A DNA stretch of 52,515 nt, from the NCBI GenBank assembly GCA_013911975.1, contig JACESF010000024.1, forward strand, positions 1 through 52,515, written 5' to 3'. Position numbers and translations under genes: made by a program. Origin of the DNA: Hyphomicrobiales bacterium (GTDB taxonomy: Bacteria; Pseudomonadota; Alphaproteobacteria; Rhizobiales; Xanthobacteraceae). Numbering within the stretch: position 1 is the first letter of the stretch; each line of letters starts with the position of its first letter. Of the stretch, positions 1 to 7,675 are shown one piece after another. A model generated the notes under the pieces. It was not told the DNA's origin, made no database searches, and worked only from the letters and a program-made list of their open reading frames with translations.

Positions 1-317
1 TCGAACCATACGCATCATTCACATGATGACGACACAGTTCTTAAGTTACGTAGACCGCCGAAGTCATTCTCGACACCGCTTCAGACCCGAAGGCCCTCAG
101 CAGCGTCCGCAAGGACTCCGCCGTCCACGTTTCTCTTTCTTCATATCAACCTGTCAAACAGCACGAGAACCGAAGTCCTCACCCACCCTATGGTGGAAAC
201 GACAGCTCTTCACTCGGCGCCTTAGCCGGCGTGTTCACAACAAAGATTGTCGTGAGGGAGCGTCGGAGACGCGCTTTCCGCCGGCCGTTTTGTCGGCGGC
301 GTCAGCGCGTCGTTGAT
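1..317 (-). other. 5' leader of an rRNA operon (16S gene off the left edge)
   Basis: This stretch reads on the minus strand as the leader of a 16S rRNA precursor. It begins just after a strong promoter (324-353), carries a boxA antitermination element at 152-163, and continues with the text GAAGAAAGAGAAACGTGG (about 128-145), which I recall from the spacer before 16S genes in Hyphomicrobiales. No convincing protein is encoded: the short open frames here have no recognisable content. The mature 16S 5' end is not in the window and should lie just left of base 1. The identification rests on boxA plus promoter plus remembered leader similarity. Confidence 0.72.
152..163 (-). promoter_or_regulatory. 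boxA antitermination element
   Basis: The minus strand reads TGCTGTTTGACA, one base from the rrn boxA consensus TGCTCTTTGACA bound by NusB/NusE. It lies about 155 bases downstream of the predicted start, where rrn leader boxA elements are expected. It is the main reason for calling this an rRNA leader. Confidence 0.75.
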
Positions 318-323
318 GGGCGC

Positions 324-353
324 TTTATAGGGCCGCCCCCTTCTTCCTGTCAA
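324..353 (-). promoter_or_regulatory. rRNA operon promoter (TTGACA / TATAAA)
   Basis: On the minus strand a perfect -35 hexamer TTGACA (353 to 348) is followed after 18 bases by TATAAA (329 to 324); read as CTATAA (330 to 325) the spacing is 17. Transcription would start near 317 and run leftward through the boxA into the 16S gene. It is one of the best sigma-70 promoter matches in the window, as expected for rRNA genes. Confidence 0.75.
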
Positions 354-393
354 CACCCATCTTTCAAGAAAGCGAGACAGGGGCGTCACACAT

Positions 394-402
394 TGTGGAT
401 AA
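394..402 (-). promoter_or_regulatory. Perfect DnaA box (TTATCCACA)
   Basis: The plus strand reads TGTGGATAA, the exact complement of the DnaA-box consensus TTATCCACA. It lies about 40 bases upstream of the rRNA -35 element and just beyond the stop codon of the LacI-type gene. A single 9-mer can occur by chance, but its position next to the rRNA promoter fits DnaA-linked control of rRNA transcription. There is no cluster of boxes, so it is not an origin. Confidence 0.4.
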
Positions 403-414
403 GCGCCTCGAGAA

Positions 415-1497
415 TCAAGCGCCCGCAGGGCTTTGAGCCGCCTCCAGATCACCGCTGAGACCCGCCGCGAGATCCTCCGGCAGGCGCGCCGAGGTGCCCA
501 GAATGAGGTGACCGCGCAGCAGAACCAGCTCGTCCGCGCGCGCCAAGCCCTCCATCCGGGCCTGAAGAAGGTCGAAAGCCCGCTCCAGCATGTCGTCCAG
601 GGGCTGCGCGACGGTGGTGAGGCGGTAGGGCGCCCGCAGGGCCGGGGCGGTACCGTCCATTCCCACGACCGACACATCGCCCGGCACGCTCACCCCGCGT
701 TCCCGCAAGGCATCCATCACGCCCATGGCCAGAAGGTCGCTCGCGCACATCACGCCGTCGGGTCGGATGCCCGGCGCCATGTCGGCGATGCTCTCACCGG
801 ACGTGAAGCCCATCTCATGGCTATTGGCCCCGCCCAGCACCAGTGGCGCGGGAAGGCCGGCCGCCATCACCTGCGCGGCGAAGGCCTCCGTGCGCTCCAG
901 GCTGGTGGAGGTGGCGGGGCCACCTCGCACCACGGCGAGGCGCTTGTGGCCCGCGCGCACGAGAAGGTCCGCCAGAAGCGCGCCGCCCGCGCGATTGTCG
1001 CAAGAGACGGCGCTTCCGTGCTCCCACGCCACGCGGTTCACCATGACGAGGGGGACGCCGTTGGCCCGGCAGATGGTGGCGACGCGCGACGGCAATTGGG
1101 CTGACGTGATGAGGCAGCCGTCCACGCGATATTGCAGGAGGGATTCGGCAGTCGCCTGCTCGATGGCCCCTGCCCCCACATGCACCAGCAGCAATCGCCA
1201 GCCCCGTGCCGCGGCCCGCGTCACGGCCTTCTGCAGCAGCGCCGCATAAAGAGGATTGTCCACCGGCCCGAGGACGAGCCCGATCAGTCCGCTGCGCCCG
1301 CCCACGAGCGAGCGCGCCAGAACGTTGGGTGTATAGCCCACCTCATGGGCGAGCGCCGCAATGCGCGCCCGTACCTCGGGAGAGATGCGCGGATCATCGC
1401 GCAATGCGCGCGACACGGTGGAAGCCGCAACGCCGGCGCGGCGCGCGAGGCTCGCCACCGTCCACCGCTCGCCGTCCCGTGAGGATCCTTCTGCCAT
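415..1497 (-). CDS. LacI-family transcriptional regulator
   Basis: This 360-residue protein has the LacI/GalR plan: an N-terminal helix-turn-helix (about residues 13-33, including VAASTVSRAL), a hinge region to about 65, and a periplasmic-binding-protein-like effector domain from about 70 (GLVLGPVDNPLYAALL) to about 345. Length is normal for the family. It is divergent from the hydro-lyase/lyase operon starting at 1670, and a 20-bp near-palindrome of LacI type (1594-1613) sits over that operon's predicted -10. It therefore most likely represses that operon and is released by a carboxylate or sugar-acid ligand. The ligand is unknown. The gene ends about 60 bases upstream of the rRNA promoter and has no obvious terminator before it. 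Confidence 0.93.
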   Translation of the reverse strand: MAEGSSRDGERWTVASLARRAGVAASTVSRALRDDPRISPEVRARIAALAHEVGYTPNVLARSLVGGRSGLIGLVLGPVDNPLYAALLQKAVTRAAARGWRLLLVHVGAGAIEQATAESLLQYRVDGCLITSAQLPSRVATICRANGVPLVMVNRVAWEHGSAVSCDNRAGGALLADLLVRAGHKRLAVVRGGPATSTSLERTEAFAAQVMAAGLPAPLVLGGANSHEMGFTSGESIADMAPGIRPDGVMCASDLLAMGVMDALRERGVSVPGDVSVVGMDGTAPALRAPYRLTTVAQPLDDMLERAFDLLQARMEGLARADELVLLRGHLILGTSARLPEDLAAGLSGDLEAAQSPAGA

Positions 1498-1577
1498 TGC
1501 TTCGGTTTAGCCGCCGCGCAGCCCTGATGCAAGGTTTGTGCAATCGTTACCGCTGCGATGCAGCAATAGTGGCCTTC

Positions 1578-1613
1578 TTTACCTTTGAATAATTTGTGCT
1601 ATCGATTGCGCAA
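1578..1613 (+). promoter_or_regulatory. Promoter with LacI-type operator for the hydro-lyase operon
   Basis: A 20-bp near-palindrome spans 1594-1613 (consensus TTGYGCWATCGATWGCRCAA, 16 of 20 positions symmetric, centred on ATCGAT), typical of LacI-family operators with a central CG. It covers a -10-like TATCGA at 1600-1605, paired with TTTACC at 1578-1583 (16-base spacing). A matching half-site TTGTGCAATCG lies upstream at 1536-1546 and could be an auxiliary site. Overlap with the -10 indicates repression by the adjacent LacI-type protein. Confidence 0.6.
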
Positions 1614-1669
1614 CAGGCACGAAAACGTGCCGGATATGCCCGGGCTCGCCCCGGCGGAGGACGCGAGCC

Positions 1670-2974
1670 ATGGATGTGCGCGCCGGGCAGCCGGGCCGGA
1701 CCATCACGGAAAAGATCATTGCCGCCCATTGCGTCGAAGGGCATGCGCGGGCGGGTGACATCGTCACCGTGCGGCCGGACGTGGTGCTGCTGAACGACGT
1801 GTCCGGCCCTCTCGCCTTCGAGCAGTTCGCGGCCATGGGGGCGGAGCGGCCGTTCGATCCCGCGCGTATCGTGCTGGTGGCGGACCATTTCGCCCCCGCG
1901 CCCGACATCACCGCCGCCGGCGCCATCGCGCTGACGCGGGACTTCGCCCGGCGCCATGCCATTCCCCATTTCTACGAGCCGGGCCGGGGCGGCATCGAGC
2001 ACACGCTGCTGGCGGAGCTAGGCCTTGTCGGTCACGGCACCATCGTGTTCGGCGCCGACAGCCACACCTGCACGGCGGGCGCCTTCAATGCGCTCGGCAT
2101 CGGCTTCGGCTCCACAGACCTTGCGGGCGCCATGGCCATGGGCCGGCTCTGGATGCGCGTGCCGGACTCCATCCGCGTCACTCTTTCGGGCGCGCCCGGC
2201 CCCTATGTGACGGGCAAGGACGTGATCCTCGAACTGATCCGCCGCATCGGCTCGGACGGAGCGGCGGATGCGGCGCTGGAATTCGGCGGGCCGGGTCTCG
2301 CCGCTTTGTCCATGGATGCGCGCATGGCCATCGCCAACATGGCGGTGGAAGGCGGCGCGGACACGTGCGTGTTCGAAGGGGACGGGATCTCGCGGGAGGA
2401 CATGGCACGCCGCGGCGCTCCCGAGGCCCCGGCCGTCGCAGCGGACCCTGATGCCTCCTACCGGCAGACCATCGCCATCGACCTCTCCGCCCTTTCGCCC
2501 ATGGTCGCGCGCCCGCCCTCCCCGGCGGACGGCGTGCCCGTGGGCGCGCTGCGCGGTGAGAAGGTGGACCAGGTCTATGTGGGGAATTGCTCCAACGGCA
2601 CCCTCACCGACCTGCGCCAGGTGGCGGACATGCTGCGCGGCCGAAAGATCGCGCCGGGCGTGCGCATGGTGGTGGTGCCGGCGACGCAGAAAATCTGGCG
2701 CGCCGCCCTCGCCGAGGGGCTGCTGGACGTGATCGCGGAGGCCGGGGCGGCCATTTCCACGCCCACCTGCGGCGCGTGCTTCGGCGGCCATATGGGCATC
2801 CTGGCGGCGGGCGAAACCGCCATCGCCACCACCAACCGGAATTATCGCGGGCGCATGGGCCATCCCGACAGCCGGGTGTTCCTGGCCAGCGCCTGGGTCG
2901 CGGCAGCGGCCGCCGTCGCGGGCGAGATCGTGCCGCCGCACGAAATGGCGCCGATCCGGGAGGACGCGGCATGA
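1670..2974 (+). CDS. Aconitase-family hydro-lyase, large subunit (LeuC/DmdA-like)
   Basis: This 434-residue protein belongs to the isopropylmalate-dehydratase/aconitase large-subunit family, which hydrates or dehydrates 2-hydroxy-di/tricarboxylates using a [4Fe-4S] cluster. The three cluster cysteines are visible: C307 (GNCSNG) and C367/C370 (PTCGAC), with the 60-residue and 3-residue spacings of LeuC. The DSHTC motif is at 130-134 and a substrate-binding-like TTNRNYRGRMG near 388-398. The next gene is its small subunit (overlap ATGA), and a C-C lyase follows. In leucine synthesis LeuC/D would sit with leu genes; here the lyase partner suggests catabolism, for example of a 2-alkylmalate or 2,3-dimethylmalate (compare DmdAB of Eubacterium barkeri). 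The substrate is inferred, not proven. Confidence 0.85.
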   Translation: MDVRAGQPGRTITEKIIAAHCVEGHARAGDIVTVRPDVVLLNDVSGPLAFEQFAAMGAERPFDPARIVLVADHFAPAPDITAAGAIALTRDFARRHAIPHFYEPGRGGIEHTLLAELGLVGHGTIVFGADSHTCTAGAFNALGIGFGSTDLAGAMAMGRLWMRVPDSIRVTLSGAPGPYVTGKDVILELIRRIGSDGAADAALEFGGPGLAALSMDARMAIANMAVEGGADTCVFEGDGISREDMARRGAPEAPAVAADPDASYRQTIAIDLSALSPMVARPPSPADGVPVGALRGEKVDQVYVGNCSNGTLTDLRQVADMLRGRKIAPGVRMVVVPATQKIWRAALAEGLLDVIAEAGAAISTPTCGACFGGHMGILAAGETAIATTNRNYRGRMGHPDSRVFLASAWVAAAAAVAGEIVPPHEMAPIREDAA

Positions 2975-3465
2975 GCCCGATCATCGAGGGGCGGGTCCAC
3001 CGCTTCGGCGACGAGGTGAACACCGACGTCATCCTGCCGGGCCGCTATCTCAGCCTGCGCAAGCCCGAGGAGCTGGGGCGCCACTGCCTGGAAGGGCTGG
3101 ACCCGGATTTCATCCACCGCGTGCGGCCCGGCGACATTCTGGCCGTGGGGCGCAATTTCGGCTGCGGCTCCTCCCGCGAGCATGCGGTCATCGCGCTGAA
3201 GGCGGCGGGCGTCGCCGCCATCGTGGCCCACAGCGCGGCGCGCATCTTCTTCCGCAATGCCGTCAATCTGGGCCTGCCCGTGCTGGTGTGCCCGGAAGCG
3301 GCGGGCGCGCTCGTGGGGGGCGAGCGCGCCCGCATTGCCCTCGACACCATGGACATCACGCAAGGCGGTCGCACATGGCAGGCCCCGCCGCTGGGAGACG
3401 AGGTGCGCGCCATCCTCGCCGCCGGCGGCCTCGTGCCCCGCGTGCGCCTCGCTCTCGGCGCCTGA
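2971..3465 (+). CDS. Aconitase-family hydro-lyase, small subunit (LeuD/DmdB-like)
   Basis: This 164-residue swivel-domain protein pairs with the large subunit just upstream; start and stop overlap as ATGA, implying translational coupling. The small-subunit hallmarks are clear: DEVNTDVILPGRY near the N-terminus and NFGCGSSREHA (about residues 60-70), which forms part of the active site. Its length is typical of the short archaeal/clostridial-type LeuD proteins (about 160-170 residues) rather than the roughly 200-residue enterobacterial form, as for dimethylmaleate hydratase small subunits. It shares the promoter and LacI-type control of the upstream gene. Confidence 0.87.
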   Translation: MSPIIEGRVHRFGDEVNTDVILPGRYLSLRKPEELGRHCLEGLDPDFIHRVRPGDILAVGRNFGCGSSREHAVIALKAAGVAAIVAHSAARIFFRNAVNLGLPVLVCPEAAGALVGGERARIALDTMDITQGGRTWQAPPLGDEVRAILAAGGLVPRVRLALGA

Positions 3466-3495
3466 GCGCGCCTCCCGTTTCAGAAAGGAGCCACA

Positions 3496-4386
3496 ATGGC
3501 CAATCCCTCCCTCCGGGCCGCCCTGGCGGCGAAAGACTTCGTCGTCGCGCCCGGCATCTTCGACATGATCTCGGCCCGCATCGCCGACCGCATGGGCTTC
3601 AAGGCGCTCTACGCCACCGGCTACGGCACCGTCGCCTCCCATCTCGGCATTCCCGATGCAGGCGTCGCCACCTTCACCGACATGGTGGGGCGCATAGCGC
3701 GCTTCGCGCAGGGCAGCGCGACGCCGGTCATCGCCGATGCGGATACCGGCTATGGCGGCCTCTTGAACGTGCGCCACACCGTGATGGGCTATGAGGCGGG
3801 CGGCGTCACCGCCATCCAGCTCGAAGACCAGGAAGTGCCGAAGAAGTGCGGCCACACGCCGGGCCGCCGGGTCATTCCCGCCCGCGACATGGCGCTGAAG
3901 ATCGAGGTGGCGGCCGAAGCCCGCAAGAGCGAGGACTTCCTCATCATCGCCCGCACGGATGCGCGCACGTCCCTCGGCCTCGACGAGGCGATCCGGCGCG
4001 GCCAGCTCTATCGCAAGGCAGGCGCCGACATCGTCTTCATCGAGAGCCCCGAGAGCGAGGAGGAGATGAAGCGCATCGGCGGCGAGATCGACGCCCCGCT
4101 CCTCGCCAACAATGTGGACGGCGGCGGGCGCACGCCCATCCTTCCGGCCGCGACCCTGGCGGCGCTCGGCTATGCCATCGCCATCTATCCCGCCATCGGC
4201 TTCCTCACCATGGCCGCCGCCCTGGAGCGCTCCTACGCCCACCTGGTCGCGACGGGCGATACCAACGCCCTGCCGGCGAACGTCATCTACGACTTCGGCA
4301 AGATGAACGACCTCATGGGCTTCCCGGAGGTCTGGGACTTCGACCGCCGCTGGGCGCGTCCGGACCAGGACGCCGCGGCCGAGTGA
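3496..4386 (+). CDS. Isocitrate lyase/PEP mutase-family C-C lyase (2,3-dimethylmalate-lyase-like)
   Basis: This 296-residue TIM-barrel protein belongs to the isocitrate lyase/methylisocitrate lyase/dimethylmalate lyase superfamily, which splits a substituted malate into pyruvate or another 2-oxoacid plus a carboxylate. The catalytic loop KKCGH is at residues 116-120 with the active cysteine C118, and the Mg-binding motif DADTGYG is at 81-87. It follows the hydro-lyase pair by 30 bases with a good ribosome site (AGAAAGGAG). Hydration by the upstream enzyme followed by cleavage here would form a short two-step route. Propionate plus pyruvate from 2,3-dimethylmalate is the best known precedent; methylisocitrate or another alkylmalate is possible. 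Confidence 0.85.
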   Translation: MANPSLRAALAAKDFVVAPGIFDMISARIADRMGFKALYATGYGTVASHLGIPDAGVATFTDMVGRIARFAQGSATPVIADADTGYGGLLNVRHTVMGYEAGGVTAIQLEDQEVPKKCGHTPGRRVIPARDMALKIEVAAEARKSEDFLIIARTDARTSLGLDEAIRRGQLYRKAGADIVFIESPESEEEMKRIGGEIDAPLLANNVDGGGRTPILPAATLAALGYAIAIYPAIGFLTMAAALERSYAHLVATGDTNALPANVIYDFGKMNDLMGFPEVWDFDRRWARPDQDAAAE

Positions 4387-4393
4387 CCTTGGC

Positions 4394-4417
4394 GCCCGCG
4401 GCCTCGGCGCCGCGGGC
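4394..4417 (+). terminator. GC-rich intercistronic hairpin (9-bp stem, no U-tract)
   Basis: A perfect inverted repeat GCCCGCGGC (4394-4402) / GCCGCGGGC (4409-4417) with a 6-base loop lies between the lyase and the Bug-type binding protein. No T-run follows, so it is more likely an mRNA processing or stability element than a full terminator. It would allow different expression of the two genes. Confidence 0.45.
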
Positions 4418-4464
4418 CCCCTGCCCGATCACAACAGCAAAAAACAACCATCCGGAGGAAACCC

Positions 4465-5463
4465 ATGACCAGTCCGCTGACCAAGATGGAGATGACCCGG
4501 CGCGGCTTCACCGGCCTTCTGGGAAGCCTCATCGCCGCCCCCGCCTTCGCCGACACGGCGAGCGAATGGCCCACCCGCCCCGTGCGCATGATCGTGCCGT
4601 TCGGCCCCGGCGGGGCCGTGGACACGCTGATCCGCGCGGTGGGCCAGCGCTTCCCGGACTTCGCCAACGGACAACCCCTGGTGGTGGAGAACCGCTCCGG
4701 CGCGGGCGGCATGGTGGCGGGGGCGTTCGTCGCCGGGCAGGCGCCGGACGGCTACACGCTGCTCGCCGCCGACATCGGCGCCAACGTCATCGGCAAGGAG
4801 CTGAACCCCAAGGCCACCTTCGACCCGATGACGGCCTTCACGCCCCTCATCCAGCTCGTGAACCTCAATGCCGTGATGGTGGAGAACCCCTCCGTCCTCC
4901 AGAAGACGGTGCCGGAGATCATCGCGGCGGGGAAGAAGGATCCCGGCGGCTTCACCTATTCCTCCGCCGGCCTCGGCAATGGCAGCCATCTCTTCATGGC
5001 CCTGTTCGAGCGCGAGGCGGGCATCCGCATGGTCCACGTGCCCTATCGCAGCGGCGCGGAGACGGTGATGGCGGTGAGCCGCAACGAGGCGCAGTTCTGC
5101 TTCCCCACGCTCTCCTCCGCCTTGCCCATGCTCAAGACCGGGCAAGTGCGGCCGGTGGCGCTCGGCGCCGGCCCCTCGCCCATCCTGCCCAACACCCCGC
5201 TCATGCGGGACTTCATCCCGAACTTCGACGTCGCCATCTGGTACGGCGTCGCCGCGCCCGCGGGCATGAACGGCGCCCTCGCCGACCGCATCAATGCGGT
5301 GTTCAACAAGGTCGTTGCGCTGCCGGAAATCCGGAAGATGGTGGAGGAGGTTCAGGGCGGCGTGGTGGTGGGCGGCCCGCGCCAGGATTTCGCGGCCTTC
5401 CTCAAGCGCGAATATGACCGCTGGTCGCCGGTCATCCGCGAGGGCGGCATCCGGGTGGAGTGA
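4465..5463 (+). CDS. Tripartite tricarboxylate (TctC/Bug) family substrate-binding protein
   Basis: This 332-residue exported protein has the TctC/Bug fold, which captures carboxylates in the periplasm. The N-terminus carries a twin-arginine-type signal (TRRGFTGLL, residues 11-19) ending in an AFA cleavage site near 29. The family motifs WPTRPVRMIVPFGPGGAVD (about 34-52) and DGYTLL follow. The start is set by GGAGGA eight bases upstream. No TctA/TctB membrane genes are present, so it is an orphan receptor that either uses a permease elsewhere or acts in sensing. It is the last gene of the LacI-linked operon and probably binds the substrate of the upstream enzymes. Confidence 0.9.
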   Translation: MTSPLTKMEMTRRGFTGLLGSLIAAPAFADTASEWPTRPVRMIVPFGPGGAVDTLIRAVGQRFPDFANGQPLVVENRSGAGGMVAGAFVAGQAPDGYTLLAADIGANVIGKELNPKATFDPMTAFTPLIQLVNLNAVMVENPSVLQKTVPEIIAAGKKDPGGFTYSSAGLGNGSHLFMALFEREAGIRMVHVPYRSGAETVMAVSRNEAQFCFPTLSSALPMLKTGQVRPVALGAGPSPILPNTPLMRDFIPNFDVAIWYGVAAPAGMNGALADRINAVFNKVVALPEIRKMVEEVQGGVVVGGPRQDFAAFLKREYDRWSPVIREGGIRVE

Positions 5464-5475
5464 TCCGGCCGGATC
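5462..5475. repeat. Perfect 14-bp palindrome at a convergent gene junction
   Basis: GATCCGGCCGGATC fills the 12-base gap between the stop codons of the Bug-type gene and the convergent nitronate-monooxygenase-like gene, overlapping one base pair of each. A near copy (GATCCGGCCCGGATC) occurs at 41161-41175, also between convergent genes. It could act as a small bidirectional hairpin. Confidence 0.5.
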
Positions 5476-6465
5476 TCAGGCGAGCGCCGCCCGAGCGGCC
5501 TCGTATTCGCGCGCAAGGCGCGCCACCAGCTCGGCTGCGGGCACCACGGCGCCCACCGCCCCGATCCCCTGCCCCGCGCCCCAGATGTCCTTCCAGGGCT
5601 TGGCGCGGGCGGAGCCGAAATTCATGGCGGAGGGGTCCGAGACCGGCAGATTGTCCGGATCGAGCCCGGCGGCGCGGATGGAAGGCTTCAGGTAATTGCC
5701 GAGAACCCCGGTGAAGAGGTTCGTGTAGACGATATCCTCCGCGCCGCCCTCCACGATGGCGGTCTTGTGCCCCTCAGTGGCATTGGCCTCCGCCGTGGCG
5801 ATGAAGGCGGAACCCACATAGGCGAAATCCGCGCCCATGGCCTGCGCCGCCAGCACCGCCCGCCCGTTGGCGATGGCACCCGAGAGCGCGAGCGGTCCGT
5901 CGAAGAAGGTGCGGATCTCCTGCACCAGGGCGAAAGGCGAGAGCGTGCCCGCATGGCCGCCCGCCCCCGCCGCCACGGCCACCAGACCATCCGCCCCCTT
6001 TTCCAGCGCCTTGCGGGCGAAGGTGGGATTGATGATGTCATGGAAGGTGAGGCCGCCATAGGAATGGACCGCCGCGTTCACCTCCGGCCGCGCGCCCAGC
6101 GAGGTGATGACGAGCGGCACCTTGTACTTCACGCACAGATCGAGGTCGTGTTCGAGCCGGTCGTTCGAGCGATGGACGATCTGGTTCACCGCGAACGGCG
6201 CGGACGGCGCTTCCGGGTGCGCACGGTCATGGGCCGCCAGTTCCTCGGTGATGCGCGCCAGCCATTCATCCAGTTGCGCGGCGGGGCGGGCGTTGAGCGC
6301 GGGGAACGACCCCACGATGCCCGCCTTGCACTGGGCGATGACGAGGTCCGGGTTGGAAATGATGAAGAGGGGCGAGGCGATGACCGGCAGGCGCATCCGC
6401 CCGCGCAGGCGCGCCGCCATCTCCCGCCCGGCCGACGGAGCGGCCGGTTCCACCTTCGCGTCCAT
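5476..6465 (-). CDS. Nitronate monooxygenase / 2-nitropropane dioxygenase-family FMN enzyme
   Basis: This 329-residue protein has the NMO/FabK-type FMN TIM-barrel. Visible features are the N-terminal LPVIASPLFIISNPDLV, the FMN- and substrate-side GAGGHAGTLSPF with its histidine, and GAIANGRAVLAAQAMGADFAYVGSAFIAT near the phosphate site. I chose the ATG at 6465 because GGGAGG stands about eight bases before it; a GTG 30 bases upstream would add ten unconserved residues. It is the last gene of the pim-like operon, with 42 bases after pimD. Members of this family next to beta-oxidation genes are often called nitronate monooxygenases but may be flavin-dependent enoyl-thioester reductases. The reaction here is unproven. 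Confidence 0.85.
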   Translation of the reverse strand: MDAKVEPAAPSAGREMAARLRGRMRLPVIASPLFIISNPDLVIAQCKAGIVGSFPALNARPAAQLDEWLARITEELAAHDRAHPEAPSAPFAVNQIVHRSNDRLEHDLDLCVKYKVPLVITSLGARPEVNAAVHSYGGLTFHDIINPTFARKALEKGADGLVAVAAGAGGHAGTLSPFALVQEIRTFFDGPLALSGAIANGRAVLAAQAMGADFAYVGSAFIATAEANATEGHKTAIVEGGAEDIVYTNLFTGVLGNYLKPSIRAAGLDPDNLPVSDPSAMNFGSARAKPWKDIWGAGQGIGAVGAVVPAAELVARLAREYEAARAALA

Positions 6466-6507
6466 CCTCGTCCCTCCCGATTTCGTCGCGCTCACGCGCC
6501 CTTGGTC

Positions 6508-7662
6508 TCAGGCGGCGCCCACGAGGCCGCCGGCCGAGACCACGCGGCGCTGGTGATAGGGCGTGTCGCCGAACATCAGCTCGATCATGGCGAGGCGCCG
6601 GAAATGGTGGGCACCCAGATATTCCATGGTCATGCCGATGCCGCCGTGAAGCTGCACCGCCGTCTGGCCCACGAAGCGGGCCGACTTGTTGATCTGCACC
6701 TTCGCCGCCGACAGCGCCACGCGGCGCTCCGCGTCGTCGTCCGCCTGAAGCATCATGGCGGCGTAGAGCGCCATGGAGCGGGCCTGTTCCAGGGCGACGA
6801 ACATGTCCACCGCCTTGTGCTGGAGCGCCTGGAAGGCGCCGATGGCGACGCCGAACTGCTTGCGGGTCTTCAGATAGTCCACGGTCAGCGCGTGCAGCGC
6901 CTCCATCAGGCCCACGGCCTCCGCGCACAAAGCGGCGATGGCGCCGTCCACCACCCGCTCGATGACCGGAAGGCCCGCGCCCGGCGTCCCAAGCACCGCA
7001 TCGGCGGGCACGAACACGTCCGCCAGCGCCACGTCGCCCGCGCGCCCGCCATCCTGCGTGGGATAGGCGGAAACGCTCAGGCCCGGCGCGTCGGCGGGGA
7101 CCAGGAACAGGGTGATGCCCGTCTCGTCCCGCCGCGCGCCTGACGTGCGCGCGCTCACCACCAGGGTTCCGGCGGCATCGGCGTTCAGCACCACGCTCTT
7201 GCGCCCATCGAGGCGGAAGCCGCCCTCCACGGCGCGGGCGGTGGTGGCGACGTCGTTGAGGTCGTAGCGGGCCTGGACCTCGGAATGGGCGAAGGCGAGA
7301 CGGGACGAGCCGTCCATCAGGCCGGGGAGGAGCGCCGCCTTCTGCGCCGCGCTGCCGGCGCGGTCCAAAGCGCCGCCGCCCAGGAGGATGGAGGCGAGAT
7401 AGGGCTCGGGGGCAATGACCCCGCCCAGAGCCTCCATCACCACCGCCGTCTCCACCGGCCCGCCGCCGAAGCCGCCGTCGGCTTCCGCAAAGGGCAGGCC
7501 GAGCAGGCCCAGCTCCGCCAGTTCCGCCCAGCGCGCCTCGGGAAAGCCCAGCGGCGCGGCCCGGGCGGCGTCGAGCGCCTCCAGCGTGCCGTAGGTGTCG
7601 GCGGCCCAGCGGCCCACACTGTCCTTCAGGAGCGTCTGCTCGTCGGAAAGATCGAAGTCCAT
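6508..7662 (-). CDS. pimD: Acyl-CoA dehydrogenase, PimD-like small subunit
   Basis: This 384-residue acyl-CoA dehydrogenase-family protein matches the small subunit of pimeloyl-CoA dehydrogenase in size and operon position. It is diverged: where partners have FSEPGAGSD it reads FAHSEVQARYD (about 124-134), and by hand alignment the MCAD-type catalytic glutamate position near the GMTMEYLGAHHFRR segment is alanine. A glutamate does stand at the helix-G position used by isovaleryl-CoA dehydrogenase (E235, VIERVV). It lies 13 bases after pimC. Known heteromeric acyl-CoA dehydrogenases pair one canonical and one degenerate chain, and this pair fits that pattern. The role would be the first oxidation of dicarboxyl-CoA. 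Confidence 0.82.
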   Translation of the reverse strand: MDFDLSDEQTLLKDSVGRWAADTYGTLEALDAARAAPLGFPEARWAELAELGLLGLPFAEADGGFGGGPVETAVVMEALGGVIAPEPYLASILLGGGALDRAGSAAQKAALLPGLMDGSSRLAFAHSEVQARYDLNDVATTARAVEGGFRLDGRKSVVLNADAAGTLVVSARTSGARRDETGITLFLVPADAPGLSVSAYPTQDGGRAGDVALADVFVPADAVLGTPGAGLPVIERVVDGAIAALCAEAVGLMEALHALTVDYLKTRKQFGVAIGAFQALQHKAVDMFVALEQARSMALYAAMMLQADDDAERRVALSAAKVQINKSARFVGQTAVQLHGGIGMTMEYLGAHHFRRLAMIELMFGDTPYHQRRVVSAGGLVGAA

Positions 7663-7675
7663 GTCCTGAAAACCC

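Noticed and set aside
23..677. Open frames of about 60-150 codons on both strands in the first 700 bases
   Set aside because: They overlap the rRNA leader or the LacI-type gene in other frames, are arginine/proline-rich, and have no ribosome sites.
1670..3465. Calling the hydro-lyase pair leuC and leuD of leucine synthesis
   Set aside because: The small subunit is short, no leuA or leuB is nearby, the operon has a LacI-type operator and a C-C lyase, and the iron-sulfur motif reads GNCSNG, all pointing to catabolism.
2842..4242. Long antisense open frame (466 codons) under the hydro-lyase and lyase genes, and similar frames elsewhere such as 33480-35159
   Set aside because: GC-rich third positions suppress stop codons on the opposite strand; these products are His/Ala/Gly/Arg-rich and lack motifs, while the sense genes have clear active sites.
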